Below are positions 23,825 through 36,714 of a stretch of 64,000 nucleotides of DNA, piece after piece. Each line of letters begins with the position of its first letter. The first letter of the stretch is position 1. The translations under genes and the position numbers were made by a program. The stretch comes from Plutella xylostella (lineage: Eukaryota > Arthropoda > Insecta > Lepidoptera > Plutellidae), in NCBI RefSeq assembly GCF_932276165.1, contig NC_063994.1:1674001-1738000 (forward strand). The letters are read 5' to 3'. The notes under the pieces were generated by a model that was given only the letters and a program-made list of their open reading frames with translations, did not search any database and was not told where the DNA came from.

Positions 23825-24042
23825 TGTACGGTGGCCTGCGCCTAAAAGTATACAGGCGGAGTTTTTAAAATAGCGATCCCTGATGATGAAGGGACCAGCT
23901 ACATCTGTTATAAATCCGGGGATGTGTTGTGTGTGATGTGTGTAGCAGTGGTGTTTATGTGGATGTGCTTGAGCAGCATGTGAGCTTGAGATCGCTATTT
24001 TAAAATCGCCGCCTGTATACTTTTAGGCGCAGGCCACCGTAC
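23825..24042. mobile_element. MITE with about 48-bp near-perfect arms
   Basis: The left arm starting TGTACGGTGGCCTGCGCCTA (23825-23872) is almost the exact reverse complement of the right arm (23993-24042). The loop is about 120 bp. The arms are better preserved than in most foldbacks here, suggesting a recent insertion. Confidence 0.82.
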
Positions 24043-26439
24043 AGTGCATTTACTTACAATTAGATTGTATGAAATTATGTAAGTAACTGTAATTGGCAAG
24101 GGATGAGGTAGCTGAAACAGAATTAGCTGTGAAACCAACAGCTGGTGAAAATCTTGAAGAAAATATTGACAAGATGTGGAAGATAAACAACCATGCGAGG
24201 CTGATGGCTTTTCATGACTATGGGAAGCACGACAAAAGAGCTATATTTTTCATCTTTCAGCTTCTCTCTAAAGACTGAAATAACGTAGATCTTCAGTGTC
24301 TATCAATACATTCATATTTCCTTTGACAATCTCTTGCGCTAAACCAACCACAGACAAGTGCACGGACTACAATACTAAAAAGTTATAGCGTCAGATGAAC
24401 CTGTCTCGCTTTCGCATTCTTCACCTAACGATGTGACTTTCTGTGTTTAGCTGCGTCGGTGACGGCGTTTAGTCGTGTCTTTGTGGTGGCTAATGGGGGG
24501 AAGCCGGACGGAAGTCATTCGGATACCGGAGCAGAGGTTCCGATTTAGGGGACATGGATTCTTACGCTAAATTGACATCTGAAGATTCACAGACGGAAAG
24601 CGTAGAAAGCAAAGACTGGTTAGCTCACAGAGTACAGTTTATCAGCAAAAAACCAATGTAAAAAATTTACTCAAGTAATATATTTACATGATAAACCATA
24701 ACTAAGCATATTTAAATGTCCACGACGTGCGTAAACTAGCATCACATTGTTACAATGACCAGTGAGACACGGCGAGTGTGGCGAGACGTTGAACTCTCGT
24801 ATTTGGGGAAGCCGAACGTTATTTGCCATATTAAATAGATTTATGGATGGTCGCGCCAGTTATGATAGTTTAGCTAATAGGTAGGTAATAAACGTTTTAC
24901 TTGCTGTAGTTAAACACATAACTAGTGTAGAAGTTACACTTACACGCTGTCAAGTCTAATCCATAAAATTTATATCTACAAAAACTTGTTAAACTTTAGC
25001 TAACTATTGTTCTTTTTGTATGAAGAATGGAATATCGGATGCCGATGATGTGAATTTAGGTCATACCCAATACGTACTTTGCATGTAACTAGTGCTAATC
25101 GTAGCAACTAGGTCCCTCCTGTGAGCTCACTCTAGCTTACCACGACTCTATTTCGTCGTATTAAACGTACCAAATGCATGCATACTAGCTATCGTTCGTT
25201 TTTTGTCAAGCTAGTATAGCTCTCCTGTAACAAAGACTGACAGTCGGACAGGACTATATCTGCATTAGCATGGGCGCTGGGCAGCCATATCCGGCGCTGA
25301 ATGCGGGAGCATCCGCCCGTGACCAGAAGTGGACCGGCGACGGCGGCCGAGCCCAGAAACTGGTCATAAAATGACCCTGTACCACCAACTTTTTGCATAT
25401 ATACAATTATAGCGTCATCGGCCATCACACAAATCTAAGGAGACAGATTCAAAATGTGTGGATAATTGGTCCTCTTTAAAATCTAATTGCCACTGTCAAA
25501 AAGAAATTGTTCTCAGATTATCTCTATCCCACAAAAAATCTTCAGCATTTATTGTCAAAGAAGGTATAGGGCAGCAGTTCAGACAAAATGCCTCGCTTAC
25601 AGAGAATGATGAACTAAACTAGGATTGTTGTATCTTAATACATAATATGACTGTTATTTATATGATTTATAGGCACAATGACCTATATTGTGCAGAAATA
25701 TCCAGGTGACTGCTCTCGCCTCAACGTACAATTTCTTGGCAACGCGTGAAAGATGTGATTCTGAACAAAGTGTTTCCTTACGATGCTCGTAAAATGTTTC
25801 AACAGAAACAGGTTTAGCATTTCCTGTCTCCTAGGATATCTTAACAATATAATAGATTAAATTAGTATATTAGTATATGACAATATTATTGTAATCTTAA
25901 CGATATTATTGTTAAGATATCCTTAACAATGAAGAATTGTATCAAAAAATTTAAAAACCAAATCACACCAAACCTTTTAAAAATAATATGTAAATATCAT
26001 ATTATGACTTTCTGTTCCTTATTTATTAGACCATTATTATCAGTGATAGAAGGACGGAGTTACATAAGCAAGCGATGTTTGCCCGAATAATACCAATGGC
26101 AGTGATTTCAATTTCAATTGAATTACTGAACTGTGAAGGCACGACATTGTGTTGAATGTCAAGTATGCATTTGAGATCACCTTTTGTGGAAGGAACATCA
26201 AATATCTATATTTATAAATAAGTATTGGAAGATCCAAATTCATACCTGCATGTGATTATAGGCATACGCATATCAGTATAACTTATATCACTATTCACGG
26301 GCTGATTTATTCAACTACCACTTGTCACAACTTGAGTTTTAGTAAATCTGTTCAGGAAAATTTACAGCAAAAATAGCACTTTCAAGATAAGATAAGAAAG
26401 CAAATACGATAATGTATGAAACAACATACAATGTACAAA
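24043..26439. other. syndapin intron, nothing recognised
   Basis: No exon was recognised. A minus-strand frame at 25189-25428 is GC-richer than its surroundings but has no recognisable domain. A short sequence near 25180-25215 (CGTTCGTTTTTTGTCAAGC) also occurs near 2870, so it is probably a repeat end. Confidence 0.45.
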
Positions 26440-26646
26440 TCCTAACTAATATTATAAATGCGAAAGTAACTGTGTCTGTCTGTCTGTCTGTTACCCTTTC
26501 ACGCCAAAACTACTGAACGGATTTGAATGAAATTTGGTATACATAATTATGGTCTAGACCCTGGTAAAGAACATAGGCTACCTTTTATCCCGGAATTCCC
26601 ACGGGAAAACTTTTTAATGCGAAGCGAAGCGCGCGGGAACAGCTAG
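26440..26646 (+). mobile_element. non-autonomous Helitron, copy 1
   Basis: The element begins TCCTAACTAATATTATAAAT and contains a TGTC microsatellite and the phrase CACGCCAAAACTACTGAACG. It ends with a GC-rich hairpin (GCGAAGCGAAGCGCGCGGG) and ACAGCTAG followed by T. A TC start, CTAG end, 3' hairpin and A/T host junction are Helitron signatures. A second copy with the same ends is at 60564-60778. Confidence 0.85.
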
Positions 26647-29209
26647 TAGATAGATTTAAACAACTTACATTTGAAATCCTAGAGCAGCTTGGCGCTCAGA
26701 GAGGTCGCTAGTGACGTTTCATCTATGCTGGCTTCGGGTGCTGACGATGCCGCTGAAACAAAACAAACTACAATCAGATATGCATTGAATCAATGGTCTA
26801 ATAATAAGATGTATCTAATAATGTGTGTGTTCGTCTCTCTATCAGTCACGTCGCGGCGAAGGCTGACTAAGGTACATAAACGATTCTTATGAGGAAACGT
26901 AGGACTGAAGGATTAAAAAAGTGACAATAAACCATCCCATTCTTACTGTGTGTCAAAACTAAAAACAAAACGTTTATGGAAACAGTTCATCAAATCTTCA
27001 CAGACCTAAAATGCTTTCATAAATAACCTGGTCGTAAGGGTATCATCATTATTATTATTATTGAAGAAGACACGCAAACCTGTCCTTGAAATCCAAACCA
27101 ATTTGCAACCGCGAACCAGATTGTCATACACACGCGAGCTCACCCACACACGCGCGCGCCCCAAGCAAAATAAATATGCGCCGCGCTGAACATCCATCCC
27201 GCTTTTTATATCCGTCTTCAAAAGCTCTTTGCGAATTCGAAATTAACTCGAATGTAGGTTGCGGAACCACGGCTCAAGGTCACGCTTCGTGTTATACATT
27301 TATGTATACGTGTATGTACATTGTATAGGTATAATGTATACAGTAAGGTAAGCGCGGGACGCGGCGCTCACCTGCAGAGTCGCATCATCACAATGGGCGT
27401 CCTTGGACGACCCTCTTCTCCGGTCCTACTGGTTTTTTCGCATTATCTCGGCCCCATCATTTATACCTTGGCAGCAAAAACTCAACCCTACCACCGGCGC
27501 GCAAGGCACACAATCCCTACCCACAGTTCACGGTATTAATCAGTACTTATGCCATGAGAGCACTCGGCATTTCATTGTGAATTCATCTCTGCTGTACCGT
27601 GGACACGGCGGTAATAAATAAGACCAAGAAAGGCGTCCGGGAGTTATTCCGAAACGAGCTTGTTACCTGTTCAACTATGTATAAAGTATTGGCTCGAGGA
27701 ATCCACCTGCGCGACCTTGAATCATCAGCCTCCCACGCCCGGAGTCTTCGAACTCTGTTATGTGGCTCCGAGAATAGACGCCGCCACTTATCTATAATCT
27801 TTGGTCGGCCGCAATCCGCTAATTGTATTATGCACCCTGGGTATCCCTCTCGGCTGGTCTACAACATCCAATTAAGGAGGACGCTGATGAATCGTAGTTG
27901 AGGGTTGAGGGAGAGGTAATGAGGATGGATGAACGTCGTGAGAAGATGACCGCCACTGCCGGTTTCACGTGAGCAATGATCGTAGTAGATCCGTTATTCC
28001 GGTCAAAACTGCCGTACGACGTGTCTAAAGAGATAGTTGGTTATTTGTCTCATTCATATCATTAGAGACAAGTGGGTTAGGGCGTTGCGATGAAAGTGAG
28101 GCGTTGCGGTGAGCGTGTTAACGTAAATTGGGAGTTATGTTGCCTCATTGAAATGCTTTCGCGATTTGATAGCAACGAAGTATGTTTATTCTCATCATAA
28201 ATATAGCATACTTATTTATAAAGAAGCTAAACACTTTAAATATTGAGATACAATCAGTTTCCAATAAATACACGTAATAAAACCTCCTACAGTAAACAAG
28301 GCTACTTTTATGGCTAAAACGTAATAGTGAACGGTATCTCCAGTATCCAAACCTGACTCACTATCTATCACGGCCTTGCAGAGTGTCTCTTAATAGGTAT
28401 TTTAGATTATCGGACATTACAATGGCCACGGTTGACCGAATGGCTGACCTCTGCGGAATGGCCAATCTCTACCACTCGCAGACATAGAGTTGCTTACTGT
28501 TGTGTATCCGAGATGTGTATCTTAACCTGAGGTTAGGAATGTAGAAAGGTGCCCTGTCACGGTGCTAAACCTTCACCGACCAATAAGTTGTTTGTTAAAC
28601 GCACCACGGTAAATTAGGTTTTATTGCTTGTTAAAAAAAAACAAGTTGGTACAAAAGTTGTCTTGTTGACCGTTAGATTTGAACATGTTAATAAACAGGC
28701 TCTTCTAATAGAAATACAATGCAAACATAACTAAGGGACCTCGATAAAAAAAAAATTTAAACATTATAAAACAGATAAGAAGAAATTAAAACCACAATGG
28801 TTACGATTCCTAGGCCAAACCTATACTACATAGCACATATATAAAATATTTACTATAATACTTTACATATACATACACGTTAGACACAGTACAAACGAAC
28901 AGCACCCATATTTTTCAGTCGAGGTCAATAATAGACCATGCGGCAGCACACAATCGCAAATGGCGGGTCGCACCGGGTAATGCGCATACACAACTACATG
29001 TTCCATTCCCAGACCCCTGAAGGGTCTCTCCAGCTTCACAAAAGAACGAACGAACGACAGCAATCGGTACGTTTAATACAACGAGTCAGTGGGGTCACTG
29101 TCTAAAATACAACGAGATAGGGTCCTGGTTAGCGCTGCAGTTTTGTATTTCCCAAGCTTTTTGTTCATTCGTTCGTCGATTTAGACTGTGACTCCCTAGA
29201 GTCGTAAGC
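26647..29209. other. syndapin intron, nothing recognised
   Basis: Frames at 27086-27901 on the plus strand overlap in several registers and have no motif. A short CATTATTATTATTATT run occurs near 27050. Confidence 0.45.
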
Positions 29210-29505
29210 TAGAGTGAGCCGCCGCCGTCTGCACCTAGCCGCGGCGACCGCTAGGTTCCGTGAACTTGGTCTCTCAATAAATAACATGTTCACCGGCGAG
29301 CGCGACCGCGGGCCCATTAAAATACCACCGGCCGGCCCACGCCGCTCCGAATCTTGTGCTACAACCGGAAATAGAAATTATAGCCATCGGGGAAAAGTTC
29401 AGTTTCGTTGCACCGGCGCCGGCGAGCAGGTTCCGAGGAATCCGTGGACCGCGTGGTCAACTAGTCAAGTGACTGGTCGCGGCCGCGGGGTGAGACCTTC
29501 CGTTC
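29210..29505. other. GC-rich island inside the long intron
   Basis: This roughly 300-bp block is clearly more GC- and CpG-rich than its AT-rich surroundings (GCCGCCGCCGTC, CACCGGCGAGCGCGACCGCG, GGTCGCGGCCGCGG). The plus strand has an open frame 29214-29564 without a known domain. It may be a regulatory element or an unrecognised exon; I cannot decide. Confidence 0.4.
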
Positions 29506-29954
29506 CGTTTCTAATATTTCGATTGGAATCGGGTGTAGCTTACTCACCATCGTTGTATAAATAATTTGAGGAAAATCACCTATATATCGATATTTTATAA
29601 CTAACTAACAATGCGAAAAGGCTACTATTGCAGGCAATTTTCATATAAAAATAATTATGTATAATGCTATAAAAACAAAGCTGTAATAGTAGCGTTTTTC
29701 CGTCCATAGATAATATGTAACATACTGCGTTATTCCGGTACACTCCTCAATTAAATAATCAACAGCCACCAGTCATACAATCCGCCATAACTGAACGCCA
29801 AATACAAAAAGAAATTGGAGCTTCGAGAATTGCAAAACGAGAGCCGTCCGAGGTTCACACTAGGGATGCAACGAATAATGATTAGGTATTAGTGATTTAG
29901 CCGAAACCCGAATATTCGGCAGGCTTGATTTGTTCAAGCCTTACTATTATCTTT

Positions 29955-30265
29955 TTCAATCATCATCAGCCAATAATCATCCACTGCTGGACATAGGCCT
30001 CTCCCAAGGAGCGCCACAACACTCGGTCCTCGGCCTTCCTCATCCAACCACTACCCGCCACCCGCCTAAGGTCGTCAGTCCAGCGGGCAGGAGGGCGTCC
30101 CACGCTGCGTTTGCCTGTTCGTGGTCTCCACTCGAGAACTCGTCTAGCCCAACGGTTATCGGTTCTTCGGCAGATATGACCAGCCCACTGCCACTTCAGC
30201 TTGCATATTTTGATAGCTATGTCGGTAACCTTAGTTCTCTGACGGATCTTTTTCAACACCTTGTA
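29955..30265 (-). pseudogene. RTE-type retrotransposon C-terminus and 3' end
   Basis: The minus-strand frame (98 codons, 29966-30259) is intact and reads IRQRTKVTDIA, LKWQWAGHICRR, RWARRVLEWRPR, GRPPARWTDDLRR and ends with AYVQQWMIIG. This is the conserved C-terminal tail of RTE-clade polyproteins. A GATGATGATTG-type 3' tail follows. All upstream domains are missing, so it is a severely 5'-truncated copy. It is the best-preserved RTE tail here and serves as reference for the relics at 5165, 15190 and 19490. Confidence 0.88.
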
Positions 30266-31625
30266 TAAAAAGGAAACATACTATTTTTATCAATTATTAC
30301 GAAACATATATTTAAGGTTGTCTGGCAGAGATAGGTTTTAGTGATAAGACCGCCTTTTGTACCCTAATTAAGTTACAATTAGTTAATTTTATTATTCTGT
30401 TTTGGTGTACAAATAAATTGTATTCTATCTATCTAACATTTTCGATTGCAAGATTAATGATTATTTATTCAATGATGATTCATTCATACCGAAAATTACA
30501 TTTTATGTATGAAATGTCACAGTGGCCGAATACCCAATAAAGGCCGAATATTCGTTACATTTACATCTCTAGTCCAAATTGCGCTAATCTACTCGTTAGC
30601 GAATATCTCCGCACGGCTCAGCAGCCCCGCAGATACCAGCACACAGCCGGGATGGATGCGGCAACACAATGCTTCTCCTCCGATGCAAATCACCACTTTG
30701 TGTGTTTGTTTAACATCCGAGAGGTTCAGAGCAAAAAACCCACTGCAAGTCAACGAGAAATCGATGCAGATTTTAATCGTCTCGTGCCTAATTAACTGTG
30801 AAATGAATGGAACTAACTGACCGTAAAACGTCAGGGCGCACGGGTGTACTTTGCATAATAAGTCTCATCTCATTGGGCAGGGGAATATCCCCTATATAAT
30901 ACATATTTTATATGTATATATTGTACATACTTCTTTTAAACAAGATAAATATTGTCTTTATTAATCCTGATAGACTGTAATGTTTTGGGGGATGAGTCTG
31001 GAGTTTTGAAATCAGTCTTCGCCTGGCTGAGCAGTGAGCACTGCCTAAATCGCAATCCATATCCGTTGATAAAAATTGCGCAGTGATGAAAAGCCCATTG
31101 TATGTTTACGGTTGAGCGTGTGGCGAGCGGGGGCCAATTCCAAGGCATGCCCGAGCGGACGGATGGTTAGGCAGCTCGGCCCAATTTCTACTCTATTCCG
31201 GAAATAGCTGGGCGCCATTGCAACACGACGCGACGGAGCGTGCTTCCACTATCATTAAATTTTGTTAAACCATTCGCTAGAATCAGCCCCCGTGTGACGC
31301 AAACTATTTCACGAATGCATCGGCAAGGACGCAGGAAGAAATTTTGAATGTGCTAATTCTAATAACGAATGCTTAATTAGTTTGAAACAAGCCGTTTCAT
31401 TTGCTAACGCGAATCGCAGACGGTTTTAATTGCTGATTCATGATGATAGAGGAAGGTTCTCGTTAAATTAACGACAGGCTTGGTCCCTGTGGGATTTCAT
31501 TAGAGATAGAACAGTTGAGGCCGAGCAGAACACCCTGTAGGAGAAATACTCGAGGGCTCGCATATTGTTGGCTAATCAATAGACCACCTAATTAGAAACT
31601 TGATGTGAAGTTCTATACATTTATA
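30266..31625. other. syndapin intron, nothing recognised
   Basis: No exon or structured repeat was recognised. Confidence 0.45.
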
Positions 31626-31841
31626 CACTCACGTGCAAAGAAACAGTTCCACTTACAAAATGCAGACACCAAATGGCCCGAATTTTTTTTAACATTGAAT
31701 AGGAAGTTTGAACAAATTATTTTGGATTATAGTTGGTAATATTCTGATGCATCGTTTAATATAGTTAAATATTGCAAAAGGCATAATTAAGTTTGTTTAA
31801 TCCGCTTAGGAGTAATTTATCTTTTTCACTGCCCGTGAGTG
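31626..31841. mobile_element. mariner-like MITE, copy 1
   Basis: Left end CACTCACGTGCAAAGAAACA and right end CACTGCCCGTGAGTG form inverted repeats flanked by TA on both sides. The copy at 58281-58513 has the same ends and the internal phrase ACACCAAATG. TA duplication and short inverted repeats indicate Tc1/mariner mobilisation. Confidence 0.8.
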
Positions 31842-32700
31842 TAATACCTACTCATACATCTTACGAAAGAATCAATATATATTATCTCAGGCATCAAGAA
31901 GTTATTTATTATGTTATAGAAAAAAACCGATCCTATGTTACCCACCGCAGTTTATCTTCACAAATATGTCAGCATAATGTATTGAGCGCTCTAGAAACGT
32001 TCAAATACCACAAAACCGCAACTTGCGCGTCGAGAATGATAAATTCAGTGAAGTTTACTGACGCTAAGCCATTCGTTCAATAGTAAGCAATTATTTTATT
32101 TTATTTTATTTATTTTATTCAGGAAACAAACAGTCACTTACTAATAATTTAACAAACATTTTTGTAAATAGACCTGGAGTTCCATAAAAAGATACACTAA
32201 TATTACATTAATTCACACTAGGTACATAGCTACGTTTACACTTAAAGAATAATAATACAGTTTAGTTTAGTTTAAGGGCCCGTACAGGGTGACGTGCCGC
32301 GCCAATTTTGGGTTTTCAATGCTCTTCACACAGCACACGCAGTGACACGCACACATGTAAGTTTGCACAGTGGGTCGATAAACTTTTACTCGCCAACTTT
32401 ATTGACAATTATGTTCAAGTACATTTTGGGTGATTTTAGGGTAAGTAAGTATAATTCTTACTTACAGTGTAGGCACCAGGAAAGAGTAGAAATTAATAGG
32501 GGTGCCACTTTACTCTATACTCGGAACCCGATTAGCTTTCTCAAACAAATGTGGTATTTACTTGTAGAAAGGTAACTAAAAGTATTAAAGTGTAGATAAT
32601 AAGTTTCGGGCATCCTCCAGCCAACTGAACCCCGACGACAAAGCAAAGTAAATACATAGTGTCGCAAAAGGGCTATACTAAGCCAAAAGGGGATGACTCA

Positions 32701-32863
32701 AGGGGTCATTCTGAACAACTTTTGTTCTACGAGATTTGCAAATTCGCGAAAAATTATTCGTTTTCCATGGTAAAAAGTCACATGTCCAACAAAGTTTCTA
32801 TGAAAAAGGTATTTTTTTGTTAATTTCCAAAACTCGTAGAGCAAAAGTTCAGAATGACCCCCT
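32701..32863. mobile_element. foldback element with about 32-bp arms
   Basis: AGGGGTCATTCTGAACAACT at the left pairs with AGTTCAGAATGACCCCCT at the right, and the pairing continues to CTACGAG/CTCGTAG. The target duplication is unclear. Just downstream (about 32875-32960) is the phrase CGACTGCCGAAGGAGGAGGG, which I recall as common in lepidopteran intergenic repeats. Confidence 0.65.
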
Positions 32864-35646
32864 GTCTTACTCCTTTTTACCCGACTGCCGAAGGAGGAGG
32901 GTAATGTTTTTTGATTGTATGTATGTATATATGTATGTTTGTCTGTTTCTTTGTTCCCTCCTGTAGCCTAAACGGCTTGATAGATTTTGATGTATGAGGT
33001 ATTGTTAGAAGCGTATTGATGGCGCGATGGCTATAGGCTATGTGACGTTCCATTAAAATGTACATAGCGCCCTCTTGAGGACATAACGTGATGATCGAAA
33101 AAATAATAATTCAACTTTGCCGTGTAAGGTATCAAATGAAAGGACTTGATTTTCACATTACAAAAATATGCATATTGAACGTATTTAAATAACAACACCA
33201 AAATTATTGAAATAAAAAATGATCATGAACTACCTACCGACGTAAAATTTCATAAAATAAAAACAACTAAAAAGTTACAAATAAAAAAATACAATTATAA
33301 AAAACTAAAAACCTGACTGTACGCTAAAAACATGAAAACGAGTCCCAATGTTAATGGAAAGTATCGCAGGCGGGGACCAACTTGACCGCCACTCAAGGCC
33401 GTTTTCTAAGTAACATTCAGCTAAATGGTGAACCCTCTGCTGGTATAATTTGTTTATATACCGCTTTTTCAATACCTGTAAGTACATTTTTTGGCAGCAT
33501 AATATTTTTACTTAATTTTAGGGTTTCGAACGTCAAAAGAAAAAAGCAACCGTTATAGGATCTCTTTGTTGTCCGTCTGTCTGACTGACTGTCAGTCACC
33601 GCCCTTTTTCTCAGAAACGGGTAAAGATATCAAGCTTATATTTCGCATAGATGGGGAGTACCCCAAAAAAAATATTATGACCCACACAAGTAAATTGGGG
33701 CTTATATTTTTTCCAGTTATTTTGATGTGTATCCTTTTTTTTCTTTGTTGTTTTGTATAAGTATGTGTTTCTTTTCTTTAAATTTTTTTGTTGTTGCTGT
33801 CTATGTGTCGAAAAAATGTATCTTTATCTTCAAATCACGCCATCTATCGTTTGTTTTTTTTGTGGCTACTGTCTATAGAAGAAATTCCGTCATTGACAAT
33901 TTTACGTTACGAATTTATTTTTATTTATTTTATTTTTATTTTTACATTTTCGTGGAGAATCAACAGCATTTTGTTAATAAATAATTATTACTTATGAACA
34001 CATAACAACTTGATGCCATTAACAGAATGAACTTAGTAAACCCAGTAAACCTAACACTTCCAGAGGAAAAACAAAATCTCTTTCTCTCTCTCTGAAAAAC
34101 ATACTTAATAGCCCAAACTCGATGCTTTTAGCTATTAACATCTTTGAAATAAAATTGAGCCACCACCGTGTTACTGCCCTCATCAGATCCTCACGAGACC
34201 ATACCTCAACCAGCACCAAGAGACTGTATTTTTGATCCCTAACCTAATGTTCGTGCGTATTGTCATCACTTAGATCCATTCGCTATATTCCTGCTCCTCA
34301 TCAGACCTTTACGAGACTGTAATATCACGAAAATATTGCACACTATCTAATTTAATTTAATGTATTGAATATACTGGAAGAATTATGCTTCCTCAATTTC
34401 AAATCAAATTATGTTGGTGTCATAAAAGTTGAAAAAGTGCAATGACAACCAATGTGCAGTGATTTTGTATCTGTACACGATAAGATCGCGAGCTGTCAGT
34501 GCTGCCTAAACCGACGTGACCCTTCTTTGGAGGCCAGCGGCCAACTGAGTCAAACGTCACTTGTGTTTATGATTTTATAACACAGAAAGCCGCCATAGAT
34601 ATTTGTATGAAGATTTGAGGGGAAAAAATTGCTCAAGTTTGGGATTAATTTACACAAAATAAGTGTGTGTTTATTAAAAAACAAGGTATTTAGCGCCTAG
34701 TCCAAGCCTTTAACTTTATAATATGATAAAAATCATATGAAAATTCTTAATAATTACGACACAGTTGTTACAATACGGGAGTGTGATTGACTGGTTTTTC
34801 TTGATATTCTGAAATTAATTTACAGTTATCCATAATCATTTACTTAAATTCGAATGATTCAGCACCTAGCTAGACTCTTCAACTACCTGTGTGATTTTTT
34901 TCAAGGCTGTAGAGCATCATTTACTACATAATTCTATGACAATGCCAACCCTCGATTCCCTATTGCAGACCCTTAAGGTTAACAATAAATTTAGTAAATA
35001 TAGGTAGCTATATTATAATAATATATAGGTATTATGTTTAACGAAACTTATCACATTTTTTTAAATCTTTCTAAAACTTCTTTTTTGTATTGGCTTAAGG
35101 ATAAATCAAAAATGTTAATCTAACTTCAGCAGCAAGTTATAACTAGGCTAGTCACCATTAGCAGTCAGCGAAGTATATAGTCTAGTCCAGATAAATTATG
35201 ATAGGCACTCTCGATATAGTTTAAGCCTCGTAGCTACTATGGATTAACTCATGGGAGCAAATCTGTGGCTGGTAGGAAAACCGAGAAGACGAATAATTCA
35301 TGGGTAAAAAACCTAGCGTGTGTGTTGTCACGTTGTCAGTAAATGAATAATCATTCATATGGTTTATAATATTAATAATATTTTATTTCATAGTTACCAA
35401 CCAGATTGAACATTCTGTAGTTATTTTAATTAAAAACAATGGGAGTATTTAGGCTTATGTTCGCGACTTTTTAAAAAGTGGGGCAAATTACCCACCAAGA
35501 GGTTATTTATTATTGCAAATCCAGTTAAATTCCAATAAAATGTTCTCAACAATATCTCAGATAGATAAATTCCCAACTGCAGTATACATACTAAAGTTCC
35601 AATTACATTTTACCCATGCAATTCTTGGTAAGGCTATGGGCTATGG
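32864..35646. other. syndapin intron with dispersed repeat sequence
   Basis: Very T-rich between 33700 and 34000, with TCTGTCTGACTGACTGTCAG-type simple repeat near 33575 and a CTCTCTCTCT run near 34085. No exon was recognised. Confidence 0.45.
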
Positions 35647-36706
35647 CAGTGTTTTTCAACCTGTGGGTCGCGACCCCCTGGGGGGTCGCGAAGCCTCTGT
35701 AGGGGGGTCGCCAGAAATCGAAAAAACTGGGTACTTAAGTAAAAAAATATTAATAAAGACAATGAATATTTTATTAATTAATCATGGACACCATAAATAA
35801 TAATACTGTAACATTCACATATACACCCTGTAGGGTTATTTATAAATAGACCTGATGCTTTCAGGAGGTGATAGAGGAAGGCATTTCCAGTCGATTGATC
35901 CCAATAATTAATTATCTGAAACTAGACCATTTCTATGATATTTAATTTAAATATTTAAGTTTTTGCCAAAACTTTAAGCTTAAAACCGAAAATTTTATAA
36001 ACTACCCATTTTTCAATTACTTTTTGGTTGTTTTGCATAAGTAACACCTTCATAAACTAATTAAAATAATGAAATAGGTACATGTGCATTATTCGACTTA
36101 AATTTTATTAGACACAATACCTCAAATTAAACAAACCTGTTTTTTCCGCCTTCTCTGGTTGTTTTGGCCATATGTTGGTGATACCTAAATTGATTTGATA
36201 TTAACATATCTTATTTGAAAGCTTATAAGTAAGTTGAGAATGTTTTTAAGCTGTAGTGCAGAATGACATTCTTTTTTTAATTTAACTTATTTGTTTTTAC
36301 GTTTTGAATATTAAAAAAAAATGTTTAACTATTTTGTGGTAAGTATTGTATCTAATTTAAGTCGAATAATGCACTTTTAATTAGTTTATTATATAAGTTT
36401 TAATTAGTTTACTTACATGTAAAACAAAAAACTAATTGAAATATAGCTAGTTTTTTAAGCGAAAATTGAAAAAAACTTAAATAAAAATATTTAATATCTT
36501 AGAAATTGTTAAGTTTCGGATAATGCAATATAGGGTTCAATCGACTGGAAATGCCTTCCTCTATCGCCTCCTGAAAGGATCAGGTATACTTACCAATAAC
36601 CCTGTATACTTACTTACATGATAAAAAAACCGAAGGGTCAAGGGGGTCGCGAAACCAAAATTTCCTCCCAGGGGGGTCGCATAATGAAAAAGGTTGAAAA
36701 ACACTG
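35647..36706. mobile_element. non-autonomous hAT element, copy 2, with nested foldback
   Basis: Termini CAGTGTTTTTCAACCTG and, on the other strand, CAGTGTTTTTCAACCTT are flanked by the perfect 8-bp duplication GGCTATGG (35639-35646 and 36707-36714). The GGGTCGCGACCCCC subterminal block is shared with copy 1. The middle is not shared; it is replaced by a long imperfect palindrome. No transposase was found. Confidence 0.92.
35832..36603. mobile_element. long imperfect palindrome nested in hAT copy 2
   Basis: The ends AGGGTTATT...TTTCAGGAGGTGATAGAGGA and the reverse complement of the right end agree for about 95 bp at roughly 80% identity. Weaker pairing (GTGCATTATTCGACTTAAAT on both arms) continues toward the centre near 36220. 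Because hAT copy 1 lacks it and both outer hAT flanks match across it, this is a secondary insertion. A TATAC repeat may be its target duplication. Confidence 0.75.
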
Positions 36707-36714
36707 GGCTATGG

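Noticed and set aside
25189..25428. Minus-strand 79-codon frame as a syndapin exon
   Set aside because: No similarity to any part of an F-BAR or SH3 domain and no suitable splice borders.
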